DNA of 64,000 nucleotides from JAJFUI01 sp963754135 (lineage in GTDB: Bacteria; Planctomycetota; Planctomycetia; Pirellulales; Thermoguttaceae). The notes under the pieces were generated by a model, which was not told the DNA's origin, did not search any database, and worked only from the letters and a program-made list of their open reading frames with translations. Shown in pieces: positions 9,357 through 19,350 of the stretch (positions are counted from its first letter, which is position 1; each line of letters opens with the position of its first letter). The DNA lies in assembly GCA_963754135.1 (NCBI GenBank), contig CAVWEY010000003.1, positions 1 to 64,000 of the forward strand, read 5' to 3'. Made by a program: the position numbers and the translations under genes.

Positions 9357-9441
9357 GGGTGCCATGCCCACGCTTGCCGTGGGCATGTGACCGTTTTCCG
9401 ACGGGTTCGCCATGCCCACGGCAAGCGTGGGCATGGCACCC
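9357..9441. repeat. Twin-palindrome element, family A, copy 2
   Basis: Same 85-base design as 4251-4335: GGGTGCCATGCCCACG...CGTGGGCATG, a 23-base spacer (9388-9410), then the inverse. The spacer is diverged but alignable (both begin TG and contain GTTT). It lies between divergent def and the DUF1080 gene. Confidence 0.85.
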
Positions 9442-9583
9442 AACCTTAAGAGGACACTATAATTATAAGCCATTTCGCCGTCGGGGCGAAGAGGAGAGCA
9501 GGTCCCGCGTTGTTGCAGCCGGGTGCTCCTCGGGTTACAATCCCGGCATACTGAGAGAACCCCCAAACCCAGAGGTGCCCGCC

Positions 9584-10381
9584 ATGCCCCCCCCACGCCA
9601 GCGAATCGTTGCGTTTTTCCGCGGCCATCGTTCCACGGCCATTCTTGCCGGTGCGGCCGGCCTGCTCGCGGCGGCGATGCTCGTCTGCGCCGAGGCGGGG
9701 GAATGGGTGAGCGGAATCGCCTGGCCGGAGCCGAAGGTGGTCGATCCCGGCCCGCCGGGCGGGCCGCCCAGCGACGCCATCGTGCTGTTCGACGGCAAGA
9801 GCTTGTCGGAGTGGGAAGGGGGCGAGAAATGGCCCGTCCACGACGGATACGCCACGACCGCCGTGAGCGACATTCATACCAAGCGGGCCTTCGGCGACTG
9901 CCAACTGCACGTGGAATGGGCCACGCCGGAGAAGCCGACCGGCCACGGCCAGGAACGCGGCAACAGCGGCGTCTTCATGATGGGCCTCTATGAAATCCAA
10001 ATCCTCGACAGCTTCGATAACCCCACCTATTACGACGGCCAGGCGGCGGGCGTGTACAAGCAGCGCCCACCGTTGGTAAACGCCTGCCGCGGGCCGGGCC
10101 AGTGGCAGACGTACGACATTGTTTTCGAGGCCCCGCGGTTCGGTGGGGACGGCAAACTCATCCGGCCCGCCTACGTCACCCTTCTCCATAACGGGGTGTT
10201 AGTGCTGAACCACTTTCAAATCCAAGGCACAACGGCGTGGGACGGTGCTCCGGCGTACACGGCCCATGCGGCCAAGCTGCCGCTGGGTCTGCAATACCAC
10301 CTGAATCCGGTCCGTTTCCGCAACATTCGGATTCGGGAGTTGCCCCCGGCCGACGCCCCGCCGCCGGGCAAGGGGAAGTAG
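9584..10381 (+). CDS. Exported 3-keto-disaccharide hydrolase family (DUF1080) protein
   Basis: ATG 9584 follows AGAGGTG. A TM/signal segment lies at residues about 17-37 (STAILAGAAGLLAAAMLV). The concanavalin-like DUF1080 fold is shown by IVLFDGKSLSEWEG, GDCQLHVEWATP, GNSGVFMMGLYEIQILDS, the GQAAGVYKQRPP stretch, WQTYDIVFEAPRF and VTLLHNGVLVLN, ending with QYHLNPVRFRNIRIREL. The family is strongly expanded in planctomycetes and includes hydrolases of 3-keto-glycosides. The substrate here is unknown. Its stop codon abuts the 20-base tandem array. A TATAAT at 9458-9463 upstream has no clear -35. Confidence 0.85.
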   Translation: MPPPRQRIVAFFRGHRSTAILAGAAGLLAAAMLVCAEAGEWVSGIAWPEPKVVDPGPPGGPPSDAIVLFDGKSLSEWEGGEKWPVHDGYATTAVSDIHTKRAFGDCQLHVEWATPEKPTGHGQERGNSGVFMMGLYEIQILDSFDNPTYYDGQAAGVYKQRPPLVNACRGPGQWQTYDIVFEAPRFGGDGKLIRPAYVTLLHNGVLVLNHFQIQGTTAWDGAPAYTAHAAKLPLGLQYHLNPVRFRNIRIRELPPADAPPPGKGK

Positions 10382-10460
10382 AAGCCGCGTGGCACGCCCT
10401 GAAGCCGGGTGGCACGCCCTGAAGCCGGGTGGCACGCCCTGAAGCCGGGTGGCACGCCCT
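10381..10460 (+). repeat. Four tandem 20-base repeats
   Basis: Four head-to-tail copies of GAAGCCGGGTGGCACGCCCT, the first with one change (GCG for GGG). The last copy forms the left half of the family-B twin palindrome that follows, so the array seems to have grown from that element. Confidence 0.9.
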
Positions 10461-10528
10461 GAAAGGGCGTGGCGAACCGACACGTTCAACCTCCATGCCC
10501 ACCACGCCCTTTCCGGGCGTGCCACCCG
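10447..10528. repeat. Twin-palindrome element, family B, copy 1
   Basis: GGGTGGCACGCCCT-GAA-AGGGCGTGG, a spacer, then CCACGCCCTTTCCGGGCGTG and CCACCC in inverse. It shares units with 49435-49519. It fills the gap between the DUF1080 gene and the radical SAM gene. Confidence 0.8.
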
Positions 10529-10543
10529 ACGCAATACAAGCCG

Positions 10544-12333
10544 ATGAGCGATCGCCGCCTGGTGCTGCTGGTGCAGTTGCCGGTTCCGCCGCCGGGACCG
10601 GGGGCGGTGGAAGGGAACGTGCCGCTGGCGGCCGCGTACCTGAAGCTCTTCGCCCGTCGGCGGGGGCTAGAAGACTTCTGCCACATCGAGGTGCTGCCGC
10701 CCGCGCTGGCCAACGCCCTGGGCGATCAGGCCTTGATCCGTGCGATCCTGGCGCGACAGCCGTGGATGGTGGGCTTCACCTGCTATCTGTGGAACATCGA
10801 GCGGACGCTGTGGATTGCCGGGCGGCTGCGGCAGTCGCGGCCGGAACTGAAAGTCCTCGTGGGCGGCCCGGAGATCACTGCCGACAACCTGTGGGTGCTG
10901 CGTAATCCGGCGGTCGATTACGCGGTGCTGGGCGAGGGAGAGACGACCTTCGCGGAACTGCTCGCGGCATTGGCGGACGAGCGGAACACTTCCACCCGGC
11001 CGGGCGCAGCCGGCGGGCGTTCGATTCCGGGGCTGTGGCACGCCGGCGGACAGATGCCGCCACCGCGGACGCCGCTGGCCGAACTGGACGCCATTTCATC
11101 CCCCTACGTCGAAGGCATCGTCGACCTGTCCGACTCGCGGCGGATGCTGCTGGAGACCGCGCGGGCTGCCGCTTCTGCTGCAAGTATTGCTACTATCCCA
11201 AAGGGGACGACCCGCCGCGGTTCCTCTCGCCCCAGCAGGTGCTGGCCAACCTGAACTATGCGGCCGAGCACGGGGCGGACGAGGTGGTGCTGTTGGATCC
11301 CACGCTCAACCAGCGGCCGGATTTCATCGGTTTCCTCGGGGTGCTGCACCGCGGGAACGCCGCGGGCCGGTTGCGGTTCTCGGCCGAATTGCGGGCGGAA
11401 GGGATTGACGCGGCCACCGCCCGGCTGATGAGCCAGGCCGGGTTCCACGAGGTTGAAATCGGTCTGCAATCGGTCGAGCCGCGGGCGTGGGAACTGATGG
11501 GCCGGCCCACAAACCTCGCGGCGTTCGAAGAGGGCGTCCGGGCGATGCTCGGCGAAGGGATCAAGGTCCGCGTGGACCTGATCCTCGGCCTGCCGGGCGA
11601 CACGGCCGGCTCGATCCGCCGCGGCATCGACTTCCTCCATCGCCGCCGTCTTTACACGGAGGTCCAGGTTTTTAACCTGTCGGTCCTGCCCGGCACGGCC
11701 TTTCGGCGCGAGGCCGGCCAATTGGGGCTGGCGTATCAGCCTTGGCCGCCGTACTACGCGCTGCGGACGCCCACGCTCGACGTGGAGCTTCTCTGCCGGC
11801 TGATGGAGGAGGCGGAGGAGGCGTTTGGAACCGAGTTCGATCCGTTGCCGCCGCCGCGGCTCGATCTCTTCCAACCAGGAGGTGATCCGTGCCGAGGCTA
11901 TCGGATCGATTTGGACGCCGCCGACCATGAGGAAAACGATTTCAATAGCCGGCGGCTAACAGCCGCCGGAGGAGCTGCCCGTGACTCATTGCCGGCGCTT
12001 TGCTTCACGCTCTGGCTGCGCTCGGCCGATTTCCACCGGCAACGGCGCGAGGCCGCCGGGCTGATCGCCGGGCTCTTGGACGACAATCCCCATACGACTT
12101 TGCAGGTCGTGTTGGAGCCGGCCGGCGACCCCCGGCGGCTTACGGCCGAGACGCTGGAATTGCTGCTGGCCACCTGTTACCGGAATCCGACGTATCTCGA
12201 CCGGCACTACAGCCTGCACCCCGGCCGGCTGTTGGGGTCGAAGCGGCTGGCGGTGCTGTTGCCGCCGGAGTGGCGTGGGCGGGCCGGCGAGGATTGGCGC
12301 CGCGACGTGAGCGAGTACGCGGCGCTGCTGTAG
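10544..12333 (+). CDS. B12-binding-domain radical SAM protein (frameshifted)
   Basis: ATG 10544 (MSDRRLVLLVQLPVPPPGPG). Residues about 1-165 form a cobalamin-binding-like Rossmann domain (PWMVGFTCYLWNIE, VLVGGPEIT, YAVLGEGETTFAELL). The radical SAM barrel begins with CRFCCKYCYYPKG, which supplies the CxxxCxxC cluster ligands, and continues with FSAELRAEGID, VEIGLQSVEPRAW and VDLILGLPGDT. The frame breaks at 11162-11164: GCGCGGGCTGC lacks one G, and adding it joins MLLETAR to GCRFC. The C-terminal 200 residues match nothing I recognise. Reaction unknown; the family includes methyltransferases and ring-forming enzymes. It shares its upstream gap with repeat B1. Confidence 0.8.
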
Positions 12334-12362
12334 CAATGCCGCGACTGCGAAACCGCAAGCGG

Positions 12363-12974
12363 CTACACGCAGGACGTGTCCGCAAAATGAAAACAAGGGA
12401 CGGCGACGTGCGGCGCGGCGATCTTTCCTTCGCCCGCCGGCGCGGATCGCCAGCGGCGGACCTCGCACGCCATATCCAGTTCGCGGCCCTGCCGGTCGTC
12501 GACGTACTCGAACCCACACTTGCGGTAGACGTGTCTGGCCCGCACGTTGGCGGCGTCCACCGGCAGCCAGATCCGTTGGAAGCCCAGTTCGTCGGCCAGG
12601 TCGATGCAGCTCCGCACCAACTCGGTGCCGACGCCGAGGTTTTGGAAACCGGGGCAGACCACGACCAGCATCTCGCACTTCTGCCGGTTGATGGGAAACA
12701 ATGCGACGTGGCCGATGAACGGGTGCCGGCCGGGCGGCAGCGCGACCACGTGGAGGCCGGTGCGGAGCATCTCCCGCACCCAATTGACACAGACTTCATC
12801 CTTGATCGGCGGCAGCCCCTGGAACGAGTTTCGCGGCTGAAAGGCCAGGTACATGTCCACCAGCCGCTGGCCTGCATCGGCCGGGAGGCGGTGCAACTCG
12901 ACCGGCACGCCACTCTTGCTCTGAAACGTCCGGGGAAGGCAGCAAAGCGGCGCATCGGGGGGAGGAAGACTCAT
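12363..12974 (-). CDS. GNAT-family N-acetyltransferase
   Basis: Acetyl-CoA dependent transferase fold. Motif A is seen as VVCPGFQNLGVGTELVRS, with the pantetheine-binding NLGVGT loop, followed by LGFQRIWLPVDAANVRARHVYRKCGFEYV, the usual strand-helix end of the fold. It has 203 residues from ATG 12974, with a 35-residue tail beyond the domain. It converges on the radical SAM gene (29-base gap). Substrate unknown. Confidence 0.75.
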   Translation of the reverse strand: MSLPPPDAPLCCLPRTFQSKSGVPVELHRLPADAGQRLVDMYLAFQPRNSFQGLPPIKDEVCVNWVREMLRTGLHVVALPPGRHPFIGHVALFPINRQKCEMLVVVCPGFQNLGVGTELVRSCIDLADELGFQRIWLPVDAANVRARHVYRKCGFEYVDDRQGRELDMACEVRRWRSAPAGEGKIAAPHVAVPCFHFADTSCV

Positions 12975-13176
12975 GCAGAGGTGCTCCGGGAGGGGACCAC
13001 GTGTCCGGCCCCCTAATCACCTTCGCCCAAAGGGGTGGCGGAACTTCAACGGGGCGGCCTTGGCCGGCAACTCCGCGCCAATTGGCAATCCCCCGTAGGT
13101 AGGGTTCCATAGGGAAATTTTCTACCCCCCGCGGCGACCTACACTTATAGTGCTGACACCCACACGGAGGCAGGCC

Positions 13177-14388
13177 GTGAAGAAGCAGATTCTCGTCGTC
13201 GACGACGACCAGCGGATGTTGGATGCACTGCGCCGGGCGATGCACCGGCAGAGCGATGATTGGTCGGTCACGTTCGTCCGCCACCCGGAAGCGGCATGGG
13301 AGGCGTTGCTCGAAACAGCCTACGACGCCGTGGTGACCGACGTCCGCATGCCCGGCATCAGCGGATTGGACCTGCTGGCTCGGATGCAGCAGTCCGACAG
13401 GACGAAGGACGTGCCGGTGGTCGTATTGACCGGGTTGAACGACCGCAACCTGAAGGAGAAGGCGCTGGAGCAAGGGGCCGCCGATCTGTTGAACAAACCG
13501 GTCGACGCGGGGCAGTTGATTGCCCGGCTCCGCAACGTGCTTCAGACGAAGACGTACCAGGACGGCTTGAGGGCCAATAACGACCTGCTGACGGACAAGG
13601 TCCAGCGACAGGAACTCGATCTGGCGCAGTCGCGGATGAGCGTCATTTGCCGGCTGGGGATGGCCGCCGAGTTCCGCGACGAAGACACGGGAAACCACGT
13701 GATCCGGGTGGGCTGCTTTAGCCGTGCGGTGGCGGCGGCGATGGATATGCCTCGGTCGTTTCTGGAGATGCTTCTGCTGGCCGCCCCGCTGCACGACATC
13801 GGTAAGATCGGCATCCCCGATAGCGTGCTCTTGAAGCCCGGCCCGCTGAGCGACGAAGAGTGGGCCGTCATGCAACGGCACTGCGAGATCGGCGAGTGCA
13901 TCCTCCGCGAGCAATCCAAGGTCGTGGTCCCCTTGTTCGACTGGTACGCCGTCGATTCGCCCGCCATGAAGGACACGCTGGTCAACCGCGATCCAGTGCT
14001 GGAGATGGCGGCCACGATCGCCTTGACGCATCACGAGAAATGGGACGGCGGCGGATATCCGGGCGGGCTGGTGGGCGAGGCGATCCCGCTCGAGTCGCGG
14101 ATCGTGGCCGTGGCCGACGTGTTCGACGCCTTGACCTCGAACCGTCCCTATCGGCCGGCCCGCCCCGAGGACGAGGCCCTGACGATCATGGCGGCCACGG
14201 TCGGCAGCCATTTTGATCCGCGGGTGCATGCCGCCTTCGTCCGCGCGTTGCCCGAAATCCGCACGATCCGCGCCCGCTTCGCCGACGATTCGCCGCCGGG
14301 GAATTCGCCACTGGGGTGGCAGTTGAACTGCCACCCCAACCGCGACGACGCGGCCGTCTTTCCGCAGACGGAAGGAGCGCTCCCTTGA
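13177..14388 (+). CDS. Response regulator with HD-GYP phosphodiesterase domain
   Basis: GTG 13177 is preferred because CGGAGG lies just upstream. The receiver domain (1-120) has the acidic pocket VVDDD, phospho-acceptor Asp55 in TDVRMPG and Lys in LNKPVD. The HD-GYP domain (about 165-380) has HDIGKIGIPD, HHEKWDGGGYPGGL and DVFDALTSNRPYR, so cyclic-di-GMP hydrolysis is likely. A stretch of about 25 residues (SKVVVPLFDWYAVDSPAMK) sits between helices before the HHE motif. The last 30 codons include the perfect palindrome at 14313-14337. The stop overlaps the next gene's TTG start by 3 bases, so the two are translationally coupled. Confidence 0.9.
   Translation: MKKQILVVDDDQRMLDALRRAMHRQSDDWSVTFVRHPEAAWEALLETAYDAVVTDVRMPGISGLDLLARMQQSDRTKDVPVVVLTGLNDRNLKEKALEQGAADLLNKPVDAGQLIARLRNVLQTKTYQDGLRANNDLLTDKVQRQELDLAQSRMSVICRLGMAAEFRDEDTGNHVIRVGCFSRAVAAAMDMPRSFLEMLLLAAPLHDIGKIGIPDSVLLKPGPLSDEEWAVMQRHCEIGECILREQSKVVVPLFDWYAVDSPAMKDTLVNRDPVLEMAATIALTHHEKWDGGGYPGGLVGEAIPLESRIVAVADVFDALTSNRPYRPARPEDEALTIMAATVGSHFDPRVHAAFVRALPEIRTIRARFADDSPPGNSPLGWQLNCHPNRDDAAVFPQTEGALP
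14313..14337. repeat. Perfect 25-base palindrome inside HD-GYP gene
   Basis: GGGGTGGCAGTT-G-AACTGCCACCCC, with 12-base arms and a 1-base loop, read in frame near the C-terminus (LGWQLNCHPN). It looks like one unit of a twin-palindrome element without a partner. Confidence 0.8.
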
Positions 14389-15660
14389 CCGAGAGAGTGT
14401 TATACATGGAGGACGACGAGGCCCAGGCACGGCTGGTGCAGAAGTGCCTCCAGCGGGCGGGTTATGCCGTCGACCTGGCCCACGACGGCGCCGCCGGCCT
14501 GGCCGCTACGGCCGCCACTGCCTACAACGCCGTCGTCGTCGATCAGACCATGCCCGGACTGAGCGGCCTGGGGGTGATTCGCGCCATGGCCGCCCGAGGA
14601 CCGTTGCCGCCGACGGTCGTGGTCACGGGAACCGGCAGCGAGCGGATCGCCGTGGAAGCCATGAAACTCGGCGTGAGCGACTATCTCGTCAAGGACCTCG
14701 AAGGCGGCTTCGTCAACGTGCTCCCGTTGGTCGTTGCGCGGGCCATCCAGCAGCGGCGGCTGCTGGAAGAGAAGCAGCGGATGGAGAAGGAATTGGCGCG
14801 GGTGCAACGGCTGGAAGCGATCGGCCAGTTGGCCGCCGGCATCGCCCACGAGATCAACACGCCCACCCAGTATATCGGCGACAACACCGGCTTCCTCCAA
14901 GGCGCATTCGCCGACATCGACACGGTTCTGGACGTCTTCGACCGCCTCTTGCACGCCGCCCAAGCCGGTCCGGTCAGCGACGAGCTGTTGAAGGAAACGG
15001 AGGCCGCGCTCGGCAACGCCGACCTCGGCTACCTCAGCCGCGAAATCCCCCAGGCCATTCAGCAATCGCTGGAAGGGGTCGAGCACGTCTCCGGCATTGT
15101 CGGCGCGATGAAGGAGTTCTCCCACCCGGCCAACGGGCACAAACAGCCCATCGATCTGAACCACGCCATCGAGGGCGCCATCACCCTCTGCCAAAGCGAA
15201 TGGAACTGCGTGGCGGAGGTGGTCACCGACTTCGACCCCGAGATGCCCCCGGTCTGCTGTCTGCCGACCGAGTTGAACGGCGTGGTGATGAACCTCGTCG
15301 TCAATGCCGCGCAGGCAATTGCCGAAGCCTCCCGCCACGCCGGAAAAGGGGACAGTCTGGGCACGATCACGGTCCGCACGCGCTACGACCCCCCCTGGGC
15401 GGAAATCCGCGTGGAAGACACGGGCACGGGCATCCCCGCGGAAATCCGCCCCCGCGTCTTCGACCTCTTCTTCACCACCAAGGAGGTCGGCCAAGGCACC
15501 GGCCAGGGCCTGGCTGGCCCACGCCGTCGTGGCCGACAAGCACGGCGGAACCATTCGCTTCGAAACGGAAGTCGGCAAGGGAACCGTCTTCATCGTCCGA
15601 TTGCCGATCGACGGACAATCCGAGCCGTCCCCCACCGCCGTCGCGGAACAAGTTCTGTAA
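14385..15660 (+). CDS. Receiver-histidine kinase, partner of HD-GYP regulator (frameshifted)
   Basis: TTG 14385 follows GGAAGGAG and overlaps the upstream stop. The N-terminal receiver (1-120) has EDDEAQ, Asp53 in VVDQTMPGLSG and a Lys in YLVKD. The HisKA segment has the phospho-acceptor in AAGIAHEINTPTQYIGDN. The ATPase domain shows the N box ELNGVVMNLVVNAAQAI, the G1 box VEDTGTGIP and F box DLFFTTKE. The frame breaks at 15511-15515 (two bases apparently missing in GGCCTGGCTGGCC), after which AHAVVADKHGGTIRFETE completes the G2 region and the protein ends at 15660. No membrane segment, so a cytoplasmic sensor likely phosphorylating the coupled HD-GYP protein. Confidence 0.85.
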
Positions 15661-15763
15661 GACCACGTCAGCTTGCCCCCCAACGGCAGGCTCCCCTTTT
15701 CGACGTTCCCAGATCTCATTACAATCATGCTTCTCCCGTCGGGGTCTCAAGGAAGGGTATCGC

Positions 15764-17041
15764 ATGAACATTTTGGTCGTCGGCAACGGAGGGCGGGAGC
15801 ACGCCCTGGCCTGGAAGATCACCCAAAGCCCTCGCGCCGACCGCGTCTTCGTCGCCCCCGGCAACGCCGGGACCGATGTCGACGGCGAGAACGTTGACAT
15901 TCAGCCCCATGACTTTCCCGCCCTGATCCGCTTCGCCAAGGAAAACGAGGTGGGACTCTGCGTGGTTGGGCCGGAGTCGCCGCTGGCCGCCGGCATTGTC
16001 GACGCCTTCGAGGAGGCGGGGCTGCGGGCGTTCGGCCCTCACCGGGCCGCCGCCGAACTGGAAGCCAGCAAAGTCTTCTGCAAAGACCTGCTCCGCCACG
16101 CCGACGTCCCCACGGCCGACTACCAAACCTTCGCCAATCCCGACGACGCCCTGAAGTTCCTCAAGGACCGCGAAGACGTGCCGGTGGTGGTCAAGGCCGA
16201 CGGGCTGGCCGCCGGCAAGGGGGTCGTCGTCTGCTCCGGCCGCGACGAAGCGTGGAAGGCCGTCGAGCACATCGCCCGCCAAAAAGCCTTCGGCCACGCC
16301 GGCGACCGCCTGGTGATCGAGGAGCGGCTCGACGGCCAGGAGGCCAGCGTGCTGGCGATTACGGACGGGCAGACGATCGTCACCCTCCAGCCTGCCCAAG
16401 ACCACAAGGCGGCGTTCGATGGCGACACCGGCCCAAACACCGGCGGCATGGGGGCCTATTGCCCCGCCCCGCTGGTCGATGACCAAATGCTTCACTGGAT
16501 TGAGGAGCACGTCCTGGTGCCGACGGTCCACGCCATGAAGCGGGCCCGCCGCCCGTTCCGTGGCGTGCTCTACGCCGGGCTGATGATCACCAAGCAAGGG
16601 CCGAAAGTGCTGGAGTTCAACGTCCGCTTCGGCGACCCGGAATCGCAGCCGCTCTTGATGCGGCTCCGCAGCGACCTGCTGGACGTGCTGGAGGCAACCG
16701 TCGAGGGACGCCTCGATCAGATCGGGCCGCTCAACTGGGACCCCCGCCCGGCCGTCTGCGTCGTCATGGCCAGCCAGGGCTATCCCGCCGAGTACACCAA
16801 GGGCCATTCCATCCGCGGCCTGGGCGACGCCGATTTGCTCCCCGACGTAAAGGTCTTTCACGCCGGCACGGCGTTGAGCAACGGCAACGTCGTCACGGCC
16901 GGCGGCCGCGTGCTGAACGTCACCGCCCTGGGCGAGAGCATCGCCAAGGCCAAGCTCAACGCCTACCGCGCGGTGAAGTGCATCCGCTGGCCCGGCGCCT
17001 GGTGCCGCAAAGACATCTCCGACAAGGCGCTGCGGTCGTAG
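15764..17041 (+). CDS. purD: Phosphoribosylamine-glycine ligase
   Basis: Third step of purine synthesis: joins glycine to phosphoribosylamine with ATP. ATG 15764 follows AAGGAAGGG. Full-length 425 residues. ATP-grasp features: N-terminal VVGNGGREHALAWK, VGPESPLAAGI, VVVKADGLAAGKGVVVC, QPAQDHKAAFDGDTGPNTGGMGAY and EFNVRFGDPESQ with the metal-binding acidic residues, and the C-terminal ASQGYPAEYTKG segment. The frame is intact, unlike many neighbours. No other pur genes are near. Confidence 0.97.
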   Translation: MNILVVGNGGREHALAWKITQSPRADRVFVAPGNAGTDVDGENVDIQPHDFPALIRFAKENEVGLCVVGPESPLAAGIVDAFEEAGLRAFGPHRAAAELEASKVFCKDLLRHADVPTADYQTFANPDDALKFLKDREDVPVVVKADGLAAGKGVVVCSGRDEAWKAVEHIARQKAFGHAGDRLVIEERLDGQEASVLAITDGQTIVTLQPAQDHKAAFDGDTGPNTGGMGAYCPAPLVDDQMLHWIEEHVLVPTVHAMKRARRPFRGVLYAGLMITKQGPKVLEFNVRFGDPESQPLLMRLRSDLLDVLEATVEGRLDQIGPLNWDPRPAVCVVMASQGYPAEYTKGHSIRGLGDADLLPDVKVFHAGTALSNGNVVTAGGRVLNVTALGESIAKAKLNAYRAVKCIRWPGAWCRKDISDKALRS

Positions 17042-17512
17042 GGTGGGCAAACGGCCGCCACTATTTCGCAAACTACCAAATCGAGGTCACGAACTGTGAC
17101 CTCAAGTTCCGCGTCCCATGGCGGCCGGCGTCACCTGCCCCGGCGGCGCATCGGCTTTCACCAGGAGAACCAGCCGTGAGTTCGCTGAGGGACTGCCAGG
17201 AGCGGGCGCTGCAATCCCTGCGGGGTTCCGTCCGTCAACTGCCGCGGCCGGCTTGTCCGGCAGGGCGCGTGTGTGGATAATGGGGGCGTCTTCAGTTCGT
17301 TCCGAGCCGGCCGGCTGCTTGACGCGACTGGTAAACACCGCTGGGCAAGCCGGCAGCGGCGCCCGCGCGCTCGGCTGCCAAAACTTCGTAAACTACCAAA
17401 ACTGGCGTTGCGTCCCAGGAATACCTGGGGGTTAACAAGTGCGACTATATGTTTCCCCTCCACAACTGCAGTGCGGGTCGCACATGCGGAAACCCATCCC
17501 AAATCAGGAGAA
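17042..17512. other. Gene-poor stretch before the IS element
   Basis: I see no gene. It contains a hairpin GAGGTCAC-GAACT-GTGACCTC at 17083-17103 just after purD and two similar strings (CGCAAACTACCAAA near 17068 and CGTAAACTACCAAA near 17388). Confidence 0.4.
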
Positions 17513-18904
17513 TGTCCCTTTGACAGTTGAAAATCGTCAGGCGGCGCCTCGAACAATTGTCACGCAATCCTCCTGTTCTCGTCAAGTGCCGTTCCATGAA
17601 CAAGGCGGTCCAACGCTCTGAGCAGCTCCGGCATATGCCGGTAGCCTTTCACCCGATGGAACTTACTCTCGGCTCGCATCAAGCCGGCCACACACCACCG
17701 CTGACGCATGTCGCCCTCGCGCCAACACTTCACCCGGCGAGTCACGTTCTCTGCCACGCTGAACGCCGACTCGATCGGATTGGTCGTCGCCAACGTCCGC
17801 CGAAGCAAGTCGGGAACGGCCAGACGAACCACCGTCAGCGTCTCCTCCAGCCCTTCCCGCAGGCTCGCCGCCGCGTCGGGGTTCAGGCGGTCCAGCCAAC
17901 GGGCCGTTGTTTTCAACCGCCGCAGGGCCGCGTCGAAGTCCCTCTCGCTGTACGCGGCGTGGAGTTGCCGGGAAAGCTCCTCCCCGTGCTTCTCCGGCAG
18001 GTGTGCCTGCACGTTCCGCTTCTTGTGGACCTGGCAGCGTTGGATCAGCGTGTTGCGGCCCCAGACCCGCTTCCCTGCCGCGTGCAGGGCCTTCGAGCCG
18101 TCCAACACCAGCAGCGTCGGCTGCGAGGTGTCCAAGCCGCGCCCCTGCAAGTCTTCCAGCAGGGCCGTGCAAACAGCGGCGTTCTCCGTCGCCCCTTGCC
18201 GCACCCCCAACACTCGTTTCGCCCCGTTTTCCAGCACTCCCAGGGCCACGGTCATCGTTTCGCCCGCATACACCACGCCGTCGAGGTAGATCACCGGAAT
18301 CCGAAGGCCCTTCAGTCGCCGTTCGGACAACTGTCGCACCTCGGCGGCCGACGCCTTGACGAAGGAGCGGCTGACGCTGGACTTCTGCACCCCAAAACCC
18401 TCGCGGGCCAGGTCCACCACGCCCTCGTAGTCCCGGCAGGAAACGCCCCGCACCAGCCGCTTCAGCACGGCCTGGGGCATCGCGTCGGGCGATTGGAGCC
18501 GGGCGTAGGTTTCCAGGTCCGCCTCGCCGCACCGCCGCGTGTAACGCATCCTGGGCCGTGGGATCGGCAGCTTCTCCGCGCCCGTTCATACCGCAGGCCA
18601 CAACGCTGGTTCACCTCGTCTTCCAACAGCCCTGTGGCCACCCTCAGGCCGATCTCGGTGGCGAAGCTGGTCAGCGAGTCCTGAATCATTGCCAGCATCT
18701 CCTCCCGGTCCAGCACCAACTGAACTTCCCTGTCCTTCTCAGCCTGCCCCTTTCGCCGCTCCTTCTGCGAAGGCTTGCGGACGCTACCTCGTTTCGTGTA
18801 CCTTTTCCTCATGGCGGTTTCTCCTTTCGTGGTGGAAAGCGGTCCAGGCTACACCGCCCGGACCTGAGGAACCGCCATTTTCTATTTCAACTGCGGCAGG
18901 GACA
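17513..18904 (-). mobile_element. IS256-family-like insertion sequence, degenerate
   Basis: The ends are inverted: TGTCCCT-TTGA-CAGTTGAAA at 17513 and, on the other strand from 18904, TGTCCCT-GCCG-CAGTTGAAA. Between them is one minus-strand transposase. The flanking 8 bases differ (CAGGAGAA against AGCTCTTC), so no target duplication remains. The element is about 1.39 kb, the usual size. Confidence 0.75.
17560..18812 (-). pseudogene. IS256-family transposase with internal deletion
   Basis: ATG 18812 starts a basic N-terminus (MRKRYTKRGSVRKPS) and continues to EDEVNQRCGLRYERAR. At about 18565 the text jumps in a new frame to EKLPIPRPRMRYTRRCG, so roughly 15-20 codons between these conserved blocks are gone. 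The rest is intact: VYLDGVVYAGETM (first Asp), LLVLDGSKALHAAGKRVWG (second Asp), the QRCQVHKKRNV stretch and LRRTLATTNPIESAFS with the catalytic Glu. Because the gap is larger than a base or two, this is genuine decay rather than read error. Divergent from purD, it borders the Tad locus. Confidence 0.8.
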
Positions 18905-19265
18905 AGCTCTTCGCTGCGTGGCATTGGTCAAAGAACGACGCGAAAAGTCTCGCGCACGCGGAAAGAGATATTTCGCCAGGGGGTCACTTGGCTGCCCTTG
19001 AGGAAAGTTACAAAGCCTGGAGCATAGTTACTACGTATGGATACTCTCCGGAAGTACCCCCCGCCACCAACCCCAACAATGGGTGGCATGGTGACATAAT
19101 TCCAGGCGTATGAAAGTAGCTAGCACTGTGAGACCCGAGAAAGCCGAAGGCAGCGGATTCACGGCGTGCAGCCCGGTGGGACCGACCGTTTGGACTCCCA
19201 ACCATGTCCACCTCTTGAACAACAACGTTTCGTTGCACTAGCGTGTTTTTTAACGTCACTTTCCC
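18905..19265. other. Non-coding stretch between IS and Tad-locus promoter
   Basis: I see no gene, repeat or RNA that I can support in this stretch. Confidence 0.4.
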
Positions 19266-19294
19266 TTGACAACCGCTCGGCGAGTTAGGATAAT
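19266..19294 (+). promoter_or_regulatory. Strong sigma-70-type promoter before the Tad locus
   Basis: TTGACA (19266-19271), 17-base spacer, GATAAT (19289-19294). It is the best promoter match in the window and points into the DUF2946-like gene and the Tad/Flp genes behind it. Confidence 0.6.
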
Positions 19295-19350
19295 AGACGT
19301 TCAGGTCTCTGGTCGGACGCACGTTGTAGTTTTCTTGGGAGTGTCTGACC

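Noticed and set aside
10381..10460. Regular 20-base repeats as a CRISPR array
   Set aside because: The copies are directly adjacent without spacers and no cas gene is present.
17513..18904. Target-site duplication of the IS256-like element
   Set aside because: The eight bases on the two sides do not match.
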